From positions 1-64,000 of the forward strand of contig DWVY01000012.1 of NCBI GenBank assembly GCA_019119995.1: 64,000 nt of DNA. Reading direction: 5' to 3'. Of the stretch, positions 44,959 through 53,459 are shown piece by piece; the first letter of the stretch is position 1, and each line of letters starts with the position of its first letter. Source of the stretch: Candidatus Mediterraneibacter faecavium (lineage in GTDB: Bacteria; Bacillota; Clostridia; Lachnospirales; Lachnospiraceae). The position numbers and the translations under genes were made by a program. A model generated the notes under the pieces. It searched no databases and was not told the origin of the DNA. It worked only from the letters and a program-made list of their open reading frames with translations.

Positions 44959-45791
44959 AACATGTAAGTTATGTATACAGCCCAGGGACGGCTTATGAAA
45001 AGCATGCGTTAAAGGACGTGAGCTTTGAGATCCCGCAGGGGCAGTTTGTGGGGATCATCGGGCATACCGGATCGGGAAAGTCCACGCTGATCCAGCATCT
45101 GAACGGTCTGGTCCGGGCGACGTCCGGCAGGGTGGTCTATGAAGGGCAGAACATTTATGATGAGGAATATAATATGCGCGCCCTGCGAAGCCAGGTGGGG
45201 CTTGTGTTCCAGTACCCGGAGTACCAGCTCTTCGAGGTGGATGTGATAAGCGACGTCTGTTTCGGGCCGAAGAATCAGGGGCTGTCACCGGAAGAATGTG
45301 AGAAGAACGCGCGGGAAGCGCTTGAACTGGTGGGATTTCCGGAGAAATACTATAAGCAGTCGCCCTTTGAACTGTCGGGCGGACAGAAGAGAAGAGTGGC
45401 GATCGCGGGCGTGCTCGCAATGAAGCCGAAAGTACTGATCCTGGATGAGCCGACAGCGGGGCTTGACCCGAAAGGAAGAGACGAGATCCTCGATCAGGTG
45501 GAGAAGCTGCACAAAGAGACAGGGATGACTGTCATTCTGGTTTCCCACAGCATGGAGGATATCGCGCGGTATGTGGAGCGCATCATCGTCATGAATCATG
45601 GTGAGAAGATGCTGGACGGTACGCCCAAAGAGGTGTTCCGTCATTATAAAGAGCTTGAGAAAGTGGGGCTTGCCGCGCCGCAGGTGACATATGTGATGCA
45701 CGGCCTGAAAGAGCGTGGATTTGATGTTTCACCGGACGCCACAACGATCGAAGAGGCTGCGGACGAGATCATGAGGGCTCTTAAGGGCTGA
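44943..45791 (+). CDS. ecfA2: ECF transporter ATPase A2
   Basis: This second ATPase (282 residues) pairs with EcfA1. It has Walker A GHTGSGKST, Q-loop FQYPEYQLFE, signature LSGGQKRR and Walker B LILDEPTAGLDP. The FGPKNQGLS segment marks the EcfA2 class. The start lies inside ecfA1, indicating coupled synthesis of the heterodimer. Confidence 0.96.
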   Translation: MSIALEHVSYVYSPGTAYEKHALKDVSFEIPQGQFVGIIGHTGSGKSTLIQHLNGLVRATSGRVVYEGQNIYDEEYNMRALRSQVGLVFQYPEYQLFEVDVISDVCFGPKNQGLSPEECEKNAREALELVGFPEKYYKQSPFELSGGQKRRVAIAGVLAMKPKVLILDEPTAGLDPKGRDEILDQVEKLHKETGMTVILVSHSMEDIARYVERIIVMNHGEKMLDGTPKEVFRHYKELEKVGLAAPQVTYVMHGLKERGFDVSPDATTIEEAADEIMRALKG

Positions 45792-45821
45792 GGGTAAGTT
45801 CGCAGATACAGAGGAGATATT

Positions 45822-46646
45822 ATGATCAGAGATATAACAATCGGACAGTATTATCCGGCGCAGAGCCGGATACACAGACTGGATCCCAGGGTGAAGATCG
45901 TCTGCACCCTGCTTTTCCTTGTGTCCCTTTTCATACAGAACAGTCTGCTGGGTTATGTGATTGCGACGATCTACCTGGGGGCTGTGATCAGGCTGTCGAA
46001 AGTGCCGCTGAAATATATCGTGAAAGGTCTGAAGCCGATCGTGATCCTGCTTTTGTTTACCGTGGTGATGAACCTGTTCCTTACCCGGGACGGGGAGACA
46101 CTCGTGCATTTCCGGATCTTTACGATCACGGAAGGCGGTCTGCGCACATCGGTGTTTATGGCGGTGCGGCTGATGTATCTTGTGGCAGGCTCGTCGATCA
46201 TGACATTTACCACGTCACCCAACGGACTGACCGACGGGATGGAGAAGCTGCTCCATCCGCTCAATAAGCTGAATGTGCCGGTCCATGAAGTGGCGATGAT
46301 GATGTCCATCGCACTGCGTTTCATTCCGATCCTGCTGGAAGAGACGGATAAGATCATGAAAGCACAGCAGGCGAGGGGCGCCGACTTTGAGAGCGGAAAC
46401 ATTATCCAGAGGGCAAAGGCTATGGTGCCGATCCTCGTGCCGCTGTTCGTGTCCGCGTTCCGCAGGGCGAACGATCTGGCAATGGCCATGGAATCCCGCT
46501 GCTATCACGGCGGGGAGGGGCGGACGAAGATGAAGCCGCTCCGGTATAAGGGCAGAGATCGGATCGCATATATTTTGACCTTGATCTATCTTGTTGTGAT
46601 ATTCGTAGCTGGAAGGTTCGTTCCCTTTAAATTGTGGATCTTCTAA
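45822..46646 (+). CDS. ecfT: ECF transporter transmembrane protein T
   Basis: EcfT (274 residues) links the ATPases to interchangeable substrate-binding S components. It has five or six membrane segments and the two coupling motifs with Ala-Arg-Gly type sequence (QQARGADFE near residue 185, and MAMESRCYHGGEGRTK near 225). The start follows GAGGAGA, 30 nt after ecfA2. Confidence 0.95.
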   Translation: MIRDITIGQYYPAQSRIHRLDPRVKIVCTLLFLVSLFIQNSLLGYVIATIYLGAVIRLSKVPLKYIVKGLKPIVILLLFTVVMNLFLTRDGETLVHFRIFTITEGGLRTSVFMAVRLMYLVAGSSIMTFTTSPNGLTDGMEKLLHPLNKLNVPVHEVAMMMSIALRFIPILLEETDKIMKAQQARGADFESGNIIQRAKAMVPILVPLFVSAFRRANDLAMAMESRCYHGGEGRTKMKPLRYKGRDRIAYILTLIYLVVIFVAGRFVPFKLWIF

Positions 46647-46692
46647 GCGGAGAGAGTTGATCTGTATCCGCTTGGGGACAGGCTGAATGTTG

Positions 46693-46733
46693 ATCGGGGA
46701 CGTAGTAAAACCCGGTTTTACTACGTCCCCGAT
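46693..46733. repeat. Dispersed palindrome, copy 1
   Basis: Two perfect 20-bp arms (ATCGGGGACGTAGTAAAACC and its complement) flank a single C. The element ends 11 nt before the truA start, just upstream of its GGAGG. Copies 2 and 3 are at 52929 and 59297. Confidence 0.92.
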
Positions 46734-46744
46734 TGGAGGTTATC

Positions 46745-47491
46745 ATGCGTAGAATTAAGTTTACCGTCGCCTACGACGGCACTGACTACTGCGGCTGGCA
46801 GATACAGCCGAACGGGATTACGGTAGAGGAAGTGTTAAACCGTGCGCTTTCGCGGCTGACAAGAGAGGAGATCCGGGTCACCGGAGCCAGCCGGACGGAT
46901 GCGGGCGTGCATGCGAGGGGCAACGTGGCTGTTTTTGATACTTCATCTTCTATTCCGCCTGAGCGTTTCGCCTATGCGGTGAATGCGCTCCTCCCGGAAG
47001 ACATCGCGGTGGTAAGTTCGGAAGAAGTCCCGGAAAGCTGGCATCCGAGATACCAGACTTCGGTCAAGACTTATGAATACCGTATCCTGAACCGCGAGAT
47101 GCCGGATCCGCTCAGAAGGAAGTATACATGGCATGTGTCATTTCCGCTGGATATCGACAAGATGAGAGAAGCGGCGGAGTACCTGAAAGGGGAGCACGAC
47201 TTCCGGAGTTTCTGCAGTATCCATACCGGGGCTAAGACTACAGTGCGGACAGTCTATGCGCTGGACATAGAGAAAACGGGCGATGAAATTGTGATCCGCA
47301 TCAGCGGAAACGGATTCCTCTACAATATGGTGCGCATCATCGCTGGTACTCTGGCAGAAGCGGGACGAGGGTTCAGAGCGCCGGATAGTGTGAAGAAGAT
47401 ACTTGAAGCAGAAGAACGGGAAAAGTCAGGGGCTACGGCTCCGCCACAGGGGCTTGTGCTTGACAGTATCAGGTACGGGGAAGCCCCTTAA
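46745..47491 (+). CDS. truA: tRNA pseudouridine(38-40) synthase
   Basis: TruA (248 residues) modifies uridines 38-40 in the anticodon arm of tRNAs. The catalytic Asp is in ASRTDAGVHARGN (about residue 52). Other marks are FTVAYDGTDYCGWQIQ, YEYRI, and GNGFLYNMVRIIAGTL. The ATG at 46745 follows GGAGG; a TTG at 46733 is in frame but sits in the palindrome's end. The ecfA1-ecfA2-ecfT-truA order is common in Firmicutes; rplM-rpsI do not follow here. Confidence 0.96.
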   Translation: MRRIKFTVAYDGTDYCGWQIQPNGITVEEVLNRALSRLTREEIRVTGASRTDAGVHARGNVAVFDTSSSIPPERFAYAVNALLPEDIAVVSSEEVPESWHPRYQTSVKTYEYRILNREMPDPLRRKYTWHVSFPLDIDKMREAAEYLKGEHDFRSFCSIHTGAKTTVRTVYALDIEKTGDEIVIRISGNGFLYNMVRIIAGTLAEAGRGFRAPDSVKKILEAEEREKSGATAPPQGLVLDSIRYGEAP

Positions 47492-47584
47492 CAGCTCAGT
47501 CCGCGCCATTCGTAAAACCGCACTTTGTGCTTAGTGCGGCTGCCGCCGCTGTTTTCCTCATTTACAGGCGCTCAACTCATCTGA

Positions 47585-47632
47585 ATGTCAGTGAACGGAT
47601 TCTTATGCGAGCATAAATCCGTTCACTGACAT
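47585..47632. repeat. Perfect 16-bp hairpin without T run
   Basis: ATGTCAGTGAACGGAT (47585-47600) pairs with ATCCGTTCACTGACAT (47617-47632), extended inward by TATGC/GCATA and outward with a bulge. It is unlike the GGGGACGTAGT family and has no T run on either side. Confidence 0.85.
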
Positions 47633-47681
47633 CAGAAGGCTGAACTGTCACAAAGTTTCTGATTTGGAAACCGGCTAAAGC

Positions 47682-47710
47682 TTGACAAAAAACAGGCTTG
47701 TTGCTACTAT
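47682..47710 (+). promoter_or_regulatory. Promoter for nagBA
   Basis: TTGACA (47682-47687) and TACTAT (47705-47710), 17-nt spacer. Confidence 0.85.
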
Positions 47711-47728
47711 TAAACGTAGTGAAAGGTT

Positions 47729-47807
47729 GGATTGTTACTTCCAGGAGGCAAAACCAGATTTTCAGGAGATGAAGTATGTTTTCGTACCTGAAAATCTGGT
47801 TTTTTTG
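47729..47807 (+). promoter_or_regulatory. LicT/BglG-type antiterminator (RAT) overlapping a terminator, nagBA leader
   Basis: The RAT-like stretch (47729-47755) begins GGATTGTTACT and ends GGCAAAACC. Its last bases are the first bases of a 15-bp terminator stem, AACCAGATTTTCAGG (47752-47766) with CCTGAAAATCTGGTT (47787-47801), followed by T. Binding of the LicT-like protein encoded at 49953 would block the terminator and allow nagBA expression. Confidence 0.9.
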
Positions 47808-47862
47808 TTACTGATGAAGCAGAAGACCGTCTATTTTGAGCAGCATGAAGGAGGAAGAGAAA

Positions 47863-48603
47863 ATGATGAGAATCTATGAAACAGCAAACTATGAGGAAAT
47901 GAGCAGGAAAGCTGCCAATATCCTGTCAGCGCAGGTGATCTTAAAGCCGGACTGTGTGCTGGGACTGGCAACGGGTTCCACGCCGATCGGTACATACGAC
48001 CAGCTCGTCGAATGGTATGAGAAAGGGGATCTTGATTTCTCAGAAGTAAAGACCGTGAACCTGGACGAGTACAGAGGGCTGACACGGGACAATGATCAGA
48101 GCTACTACTATTTCATGCATGAGCATCTGTTCGACCGCGTGAATATCGACCCTGCGAATACGAATGTACCGGACGGAACGGAACCGGATGCGGAAAAAGA
48201 GTGCGACAGATATGAGAAGCTGATCGACTCCATGGGAGGCATTGATATCCAGCTGCTTGGCCTGGGGCACAACGGGCACATCGGATTTAATGAGCCGGAC
48301 AGTTCATTTGCAAAGAAGACACATTGTGTGGATCTGACAGAGAGTACGATCGAGGCGAATAAGAGATTCTTTGCATCTGCGGATGAAGTTCCGCGCCAGG
48401 CATATACTATGGGTATCGGAACGATCATGAAGGCAAAGAAGATCCTGCTTGTTGTAAATGGAGAGGCGAAGGCTGATATTGTCGCAAAAGCATTTTTCGG
48501 GCCGGTGACACCGGAAGTGCCGGCTTCGATACTCCAGCTTCATAATGATGTTGTTATTGTTGCGGACAAGGCGGCTCTCTCCAAGATACCGGCTCAGGCA
48601 TAA
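47863..48603 (+). CDS. nagB: Glucosamine-6-phosphate deaminase
   Basis: NagB (246 residues) converts glucosamine-6-phosphate to fructose-6-phosphate and ammonia. Conserved parts are LGLATGSTPIGTY, VNLDEYRGL, and the active-site LLGLGHNGHIGFNEP. The ATG at 47863 (or 47866) follows AGGAGG; the frame is open further upstream but without a ribosome binding site. Together with nagA 32 nt downstream it forms the catabolic unit for amino sugars imported by the PTS genes at 50.8-52.9 kb. Confidence 0.97.
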   Translation: MMRIYETANYEEMSRKAANILSAQVILKPDCVLGLATGSTPIGTYDQLVEWYEKGDLDFSEVKTVNLDEYRGLTRDNDQSYYYFMHEHLFDRVNIDPANTNVPDGTEPDAEKECDRYEKLIDSMGGIDIQLLGLGHNGHIGFNEPDSSFAKKTHCVDLTESTIEANKRFFASADEVPRQAYTMGIGTIMKAKKILLVVNGEAKADIVAKAFFGPVTPEVPASILQLHNDVVIVADKAALSKIPAQA

Positions 48604-48635
48604 ATGCGGATCGTCAGACTAAGGGGGTACGGATC

Positions 48636-49751
48636 ATGAGGATCAAAAACGTAAAGGTATATACAGAAGATAAGAAATTCATTCCGGGCGAGGTGAGCGT
48701 GAGTGGCGGAAAGTTTTCTGCTGATCCTGCAGACGACGGAGAAGTGCTGGACGGTGAAGGCTGCTATATGATCCCGGGACTGGTAGATATCCATTTCCAC
48801 GGATGTGTTGGGGATGATTTCTGTGATGCAAAAGAAGAGGGCATCGCCAATATGGCAAAATATGAGGCTTCCGTCGGTGTCACATCGATCTGCCCGGCGA
48901 CAATGACACTTTCCGAAGAGGAACTCCACAACATCATGAAGACAGCCGGCGCCTACAGCGGGACTGAAGGTGCAAAGCTGGTCGGGATCAATATGGAAGG
49001 CCCTTTTATCAGCGAGAAAAAGAAAGGGGCGCAGGCGGCGAAATATATCAGAAAATGTGATGCGGATCTTTTCCGGAAACTTCAGGAGGAATCCGGCGGC
49101 CTGATCAAACTCGTCGATATTGCCCCTGAAAATGACGGGGCGTTGGAGTTTATCCGCGAGGTAAAAGATGAAGTCGTGATATCGATCGCCCATACGGTGG
49201 CTGATTATGACGCGGCTTCGAAAGCGTTGGCGGAAGGGGCAAGCCATGTGACGCATCTCTATAATGCGATGCCGCCGCTTAATCACAGAGAGCCGGGAGT
49301 GATCGGAGCAGCCCGTGATGATGAGAAGTGCCATGTGGAGCTGATCTGCGACGGAGTCCATATCCATCCGTCTGTCGTGCGTGCGACATTTGCAATGTTC
49401 GGAGCAGACAGAGTGATCCTGATCAGCGACAGTATGAGGGCGACCGGACTTACGGACGGACAGTATACACTTGGCGGACAGGATGTATTTGTAAAAGGAC
49501 CGAAAGCGACACTGGCTGACGGGACGATCGCCGGCTCAGCGACAGACCTTATGGGATGTATGCGTGTGGCGGTACAGAAAATGGGGATCCCGCTGGAGGA
49601 CGCTGTAGGATGTGCGACAGTGAATCCTGCAAAAGAGATCGGGATCTATGATCACTGCGGTAGTATCACGCCGGGAAAAGATGCGGACTTTGTTCTGCTT
49701 GATGAAGAACTGAATGTGAAGGCTGTGTATATAAACGGTAAAAAGCAGTGA
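48636..49751 (+). CDS. nagA: N-acetylglucosamine-6-phosphate deacetylase
   Basis: NagA (371 residues) removes acetate from GlcNAc-6-phosphate, giving the NagB substrate. It is an amidohydrolase barrel with the metal-site segments VDIHFHGC, NMEGPFIS, SIAHTVADY and HLYNAMPPL, and the catalytic Asp in LISDSMRATG. GGGGG precedes the ATG. No terminator hairpin is obvious before the licT promoter. Confidence 0.97.
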   Translation: MRIKNVKVYTEDKKFIPGEVSVSGGKFSADPADDGEVLDGEGCYMIPGLVDIHFHGCVGDDFCDAKEEGIANMAKYEASVGVTSICPATMTLSEEELHNIMKTAGAYSGTEGAKLVGINMEGPFISEKKKGAQAAKYIRKCDADLFRKLQEESGGLIKLVDIAPENDGALEFIREVKDEVVISIAHTVADYDAASKALAEGASHVTHLYNAMPPLNHREPGVIGAARDDEKCHVELICDGVHIHPSVVRATFAMFGADRVILISDSMRATGLTDGQYTLGGQDVFVKGPKATLADGTIAGSATDLMGCMRVAVQKMGIPLEDAVGCATVNPAKEIGIYDHCGSITPGKDADFVLLDEELNVKAVYINGKKQ

Positions 49752-49801
49752 TAAATTAATAAACAAAAAATAAATTGTATAAACAAAAAATAAAAAACAG
49801 A

Positions 49802-49830
49802 TTGACTTTGACCGGTGAATCTGGTATATT
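49802..49830 (+). promoter_or_regulatory. Promoter for the licT-PTS unit
   Basis: TTGACT (49802-49807) and TATATT (49825-49830), 17-nt spacer. Confidence 0.8.
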
Positions 49831-49853
49831 GTTAACAATAAGTAAATACAGCA

Positions 49854-49936
49854 GGATTGTTACTGTATGGCAGGCAAAACCAAATTTTGTAAACATAACG
49901 TTTACGGGTATGTTTATGAAGTTTGGTTTTTTTGTC
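49854..49936 (+). promoter_or_regulatory. LicT/BglG-type RAT and terminator in the licT leader
   Basis: The RAT (49854-49881) begins GGATTGTTACTG and ends GGCAGGCAAAACC, close to the consensus of the LicT/SacY class. It overlaps a terminator (AACCAAATTTT...TTTGGTTTTTTT, about 49878-49936). It gives autoregulation of the antiterminator and PTS genes. Confidence 0.92.
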
Positions 49937-49952
49937 TCCTGAAAGGATCAAT

Positions 49953-50789
49953 ATGCAAATAGAAAAGGTAATTAATAATAATATCGTTTCTGCGTTTGAT
50001 GACACAGGGAGAGAAGTTGTTGTAATGGGCAGGGGGCTGGGATTCGGAGTACGGCCGGGACAGTCTGTTGATGAAAAGAAAGTAGAAAAGGTATTCCGGA
50101 TCAAGAGCCGGGACACAGCGGATCAGTTAAAAGAACTTCTCGCAGACATGCCGCTTGAGAGAGCGCAGATCTCGGCAGATATCATTGCTTTTGCAAAAAG
50201 TAATCTGAACCTGAAGCTGAATCAGAGTATTTACGTAACGCTGACAGACCATATCAATTTTACGATCGACCGTTTCGAGCAGGGGATTAATCTGCAGAAC
50301 GCCCTGCTGTGGGAGATTAAAAGATTCTATCCCCATGAGTTTGATCTCGGACGATATGCCCTGAAACTGATCAAAGAACGGCTCGATGTGGAACTGCCGG
50401 AGGATGAAGCGGGATTTATCGCAATGCATTTTGTAAATGCGGAATATGGGACGAACATACGGGATGCGTTCCGTTTCCCGAACCAGCTCAAAGATATCCT
50501 GGAAATTACCAGCGATGAACTGGGGATCGTTCTCGATGAGCGGACGCTGCATTATGAACGTTTTGTAACGCATCTGAAATTTCTTCTCCAGAGGGTATAC
50601 CGCAGAGAACTCCTGCCGAATGAGGAGAACGAACTGGCGGAACTGATGCGCACGAAATATCCGAAAGAGTATGCCTGCAGCTGCAAGATAGCCGAGTATA
50701 TAGAGGAGAATACAGACTGCAGACTTTCCGGGGAGGAAGTCATGTATCTTGCGATCCATATCAGGCGGGTAACTATGGCAGAAGATTAG
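49953..50789 (+). CDS. licT: LicT/BglG-family transcriptional antiterminator
   Basis: This RNA-binding antiterminator has 278 residues. The CAT domain (1-55: MQIEKVINNNIVSAFDD, VVVMGRGLGFGV) binds the RAT RNA. Two PRD domains follow (about 65-170 and 175-278) with the regulatory His in TDHINFTIDRF, FIAMHFVNAE, HYERFVTHLKF and YLAIHIRRV, which the PTS phosphorylates. Two RAT sites in this window (47729, 49854) define its likely regulon as nagBA plus its own PTS. The GlcNAc link comes from those neighbours; GlcT would be an alternative name. Confidence 0.93.
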   Translation: MQIEKVINNNIVSAFDDTGREVVVMGRGLGFGVRPGQSVDEKKVEKVFRIKSRDTADQLKELLADMPLERAQISADIIAFAKSNLNLKLNQSIYVTLTDHINFTIDRFEQGINLQNALLWEIKRFYPHEFDLGRYALKLIKERLDVELPEDEAGFIAMHFVNAEYGTNIRDAFRFPNQLKDILEITSDELGIVLDERTLHYERFVTHLKFLLQRVYRRELLPNEENELAELMRTKYPKEYACSCKIAEYIEENTDCRLSGEEVMYLAIHIRRVTMAED

Positions 50790-50827
50790 GAGACAGTTGT
50801 TGATCGATGTCGTGAAGAAAGGAGAAA

Positions 50828-51310
50828 ATGATGTTTAACTTATTCAAAAAAAAGGAAAAGAAACACATGGTCGGATCTCCGGCAAAGGGAAAAGCGGTAT
50901 CGCTGAAAGAAGTAAATGACCCTACATTTGCGGAGGAGATGCTCGGAAAAGGAGCGGCGGTCATTCCGGAGGAAGGAAAGATATATGCCCCGGCGGACGG
51001 TGAGATCGGGATGGTGTTCGATACGCTTCATGCAATCAGTATGACGACAGACTTCGGCGCCGAGCTGCTGATCCATGTCGGGCTTGATACAGTCAAGATG
51101 AAAGGCGACGGCTTCACCGGACACGTAAAAGCTGGCGATCATGTGAAGAAAGGGGACCTGCTTCTTGAGGTCGATCTCGAAAAGGTAAAAGCCGCAGGGT
51201 ATGACACGATCACACCTGTGCTTGTCTGCAATACACAGGATTACGCGTCTGTAGAAGGGATCGAGTCCGCTCATGTCAACGCGGGAGACGACCTGATCGA
51301 ACTATCATAA
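50828..51310 (+). CDS. PTS sugar transporter subunit IIA, glucose family
   Basis: This free-standing EIIA-Glc type domain has 160 residues. The phospho-His is H83 in LLIHVGLDTV; the other active-site His is in DTLHAIS. PADGEIGMV and GDLLLEVDL are family marks. ATG at 50828 or 50831, after AGGAG. It supplies phosphate to the EIIBC next door, which has no fused IIA domain. Confidence 0.95.
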   Translation: MMFNLFKKKEKKHMVGSPAKGKAVSLKEVNDPTFAEEMLGKGAAVIPEEGKIYAPADGEIGMVFDTLHAISMTTDFGAELLIHVGLDTVKMKGDGFTGHVKAGDHVKKGDLLLEVDLEKVKAAGYDTITPVLVCNTQDYASVEGIESAHVNAGDDLIELS

Positions 51311-51426
51311 AAAGAGGCGGGCTGCGAAGAGGCAGACGCCTGTCAAAGTGATTTTAACCGGGATGCCCGGTTGAAATAGAAAAAGGGATTATGGCGAGAG
51401 TCAAAAATAAGGAGGGAATTATTTAA

Positions 51427-52899
51427 ATGAAGTATTTACAGAAATTAGGTAAAGCATTAATGCTTCCTGTTGCTGTGCTTCCGATCTGTGGTATCCTCAT
51501 GGGTATCGGATATGCTCTTTGTCCGGCGACAATGCAGGGCGGTGAAGTAACAGGAATCGTTCAGCAGATCGGTTACTATCTGGTGAAAGCTGGCGGCGCC
51601 CTGATCGACAATATGGCGATCCTGTTTGCGATCGGTATCGGCGTTGGCCTGGCGGATGAGAATGACGGTACAGGCGGTCTGGCAGCCCTTGTTTCCTGGC
51701 TGATGATCACAAACCTGCTGGCAACAGCAAACGTAACAGTCATCATGCCGTCTATTGCTGAGAATGCTGATGCAACTCTTGCATTTGACAAGATCGCAAA
51801 CCCGTTCATCGGTATTCTTGCCGGCGTGATCGGCGGTGTCTGCTACAACAAGTTTAAGGGCACAAAACTTCCGGACTGGCTGTCATTCTTCAGTGGCAAA
51901 CGTTCCGTTGCTATCGTAGCCGGAGTTGTTTCTATCATTGTATCCGTAGTGCTGCTCTTTGTATGGCCGATCCTCTTCGGCGCACTCGTTGCACTGGGCG
52001 AAGGCATTGCAAAACTCGATGCAGTTGGAGCCGGACTGTATGCATTCTTCAACAGACTGCTCATCCCGTTCGGTCTGCACCATGCACTGAACAACGTATT
52101 CTGGTTTGATACCATCGGCCTCGGCGACCTGACTCATTTCTGGGCAGGCGAGACATCTGCAGATGTAACATGGAGCCTTGGTATGTATATGTCAGGATTC
52201 TTCCCGTGTATGATGTTTGGTATCCCGGGTGCTGCACTGGCAATGGTCCACACAGCAAAGAGCAACAAGAAAAAAGTTGCGATCGGTCTCCTGAGCTCCG
52301 CAGCTATCGCAGCATTTGTCTGTGGTGTTACTGAGCCGTTCGAGTTCGGTTTCATGTTCCTTGCACCGGTTCTGTACGTGATCTACGCACTGCTTTACGC
52401 GATCTTCACAGTGATCACCGTGCTGGTCGGCTTCCGTGCAGGATTCAGCTTCTCGGCTGGTCTGACTGACCTTGTATTCTCCGCTTCCCTTCCGGCAGCG
52501 GCAAATACATGGATGATCATCCCGCTTGGTATCGCTGCGTTTATCGTGTTCTACGTTGTATTCCGCTTCGCGATCGTGAAATTCGATCTGAAGACACCGG
52601 GACGCGAGGATGACGATAACACAGAGGCAGAGAAGAGCGTAGTCCTTTCAAACGATAACTTCACAGAAGTTGCTAAGATCGTTCTGGAAGGCGTCGGCGG
52701 AAAAGAGAACGTTACATCCATTGATAACTGTATTACAAGACTTCGCCTTGAGATCAAGGATTACACAAAGGTTGATGAGAAAAAGATCAAATCTGCGGGA
52801 GTTGCAGGTGTGATCCGCCCGGGCAAGAACTCCGTACAGGTTATCGTAGGAACAAAAGTACAGTTCGTTGCAGACGAATTCAAGAAACTCTGCAAATAA
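51427..52899 (+). CDS. nagE: PTS N-acetylglucosamine-type transporter subunit IIBC
   Basis: This membrane permease has 490 residues. The IIC domain (about 1-390) has around ten membrane segments with family sequences such as LPVAVLPICGILMGIGYAL, PFGLHHALNNVFWFD and GVTEPFEFGFMFLAP. The IIB domain (about 410-490) has the phospho-Cys C435 in SIDNCITRLRLE. NagE-type specificity for N-acetylglucosamine is inferred from sequence and from nagBA under the same RNA switch. AAGGAGGG precedes the ATG. Confidence 0.93.
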   Translation: MKYLQKLGKALMLPVAVLPICGILMGIGYALCPATMQGGEVTGIVQQIGYYLVKAGGALIDNMAILFAIGIGVGLADENDGTGGLAALVSWLMITNLLATANVTVIMPSIAENADATLAFDKIANPFIGILAGVIGGVCYNKFKGTKLPDWLSFFSGKRSVAIVAGVVSIIVSVVLLFVWPILFGALVALGEGIAKLDAVGAGLYAFFNRLLIPFGLHHALNNVFWFDTIGLGDLTHFWAGETSADVTWSLGMYMSGFFPCMMFGIPGAALAMVHTAKSNKKKVAIGLLSSAAIAAFVCGVTEPFEFGFMFLAPVLYVIYALLYAIFTVITVLVGFRAGFSFSAGLTDLVFSASLPAAANTWMIIPLGIAAFIVFYVVFRFAIVKFDLKTPGREDDDNTEAEKSVVLSNDNFTEVAKIVLEGVGGKENVTSIDNCITRLRLEIKDYTKVDEKKIKSAGVAGVIRPGKNSVQVIVGTKVQFVADEFKKLCK

Positions 52900-52928
52900 A
52901 TCAAAACAATAATAATCCCTTTTGAGTG

Positions 52929-52973
52929 CGGTTGGGGACGTAGTGAAATCCGGTTTTACTACGTCCCCAACCG
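52929..52973. repeat. Dispersed palindrome, copy 2
   Basis: Arms of 22 nt (CGGTTGGGGACGTAGT...) around a central C. The two arm differences both keep G-U pairing in RNA. The right flank (TTTTGCCCTGTCCCTGATCG) is shared with the right arm of copy 3. It lies after nagE. Confidence 0.9.
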
Positions 52974-53015
52974 TGTTTTGCCCTGTCCCTGATCGGCGTT
53001 TTTCCAAGAAGCGGC

Positions 53016-53044
53016 TTGACAAACTCCGGTATATACGCTAATAT
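53016..53044 (+). promoter_or_regulatory. Promoter for the tyrS T-box transcript
   Basis: TTGACA (53016-53021) and TAATAT (53039-53044), 17-nt spacer. Confidence 0.85.
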
Positions 53045-53059
53045 CACCATATGATTTAT

Positions 53060-53350
53060 CATGAAAACAGGCAGTGAAGAGAAGAAGTAGCAGGTATAGG
53101 AGAAGACAGAAAGCAGCCGGATGATGAGAGGCGCGTGATACCGTATCTGCGAATACATCTCGGAGCTCCGCACCGAAAGCGCTGACAGGCGCCGGCATCG
53201 GGGATGCGCGGCGGGAGGCGAGTAGGCTGCGGCGTAGTGGCGCACGTTACCGCGTCCGAATGAGGCCGGGAGGGAGTAATCTTCCGGTGAATTAAGGTGG
53301 TACCACGGTTATATTCGTCCTTATTGCGGAAGCAGTAAGGGCGTTCTTTT
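53060..53350 (+). promoter_or_regulatory. T-box leader controlling tyrS (Tyr specifier TAC)
   Basis: GAA (53151-53153) is followed by the specifier TAC (53154-53156). The T-box motif AAGGTGGTACCACGG is at 53294-53308. The terminator (CGTCCTTA...TAAGGGCG plus T run) spans 53316-53350. It senses uncharged tRNA-Tyr. Confidence 0.94.
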
Positions 53351-53459
53351 GTTTTACGGGGGCGTTGCTCTCTGTGAAGCTGGAATGATTTCCGGGATAC
53401 GCGCTTGCTCGAAGCGTATGATGAAGATCAGTAAAAAAGCAGAGAAGGAGAAAGAAAAG

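Larger units (their letters stand above)
47492..47862 (+). other. Regulatory gap between truA and nagB
   Basis: The 371-nt gap contains a small hairpin (CCGCAC...GTGCGG, about 47519-47540), the large hairpin at 47585-47632, the nag promoter and the antiterminator/terminator switch. No gene is seen. Confidence 0.7.

Noticed and set aside
46693-46733. Palindrome before truA as a rho-independent terminator of ecfT
   Set aside because: No T run follows and the same core recurs twice elsewhere in other contexts, so a repeat family fits better.
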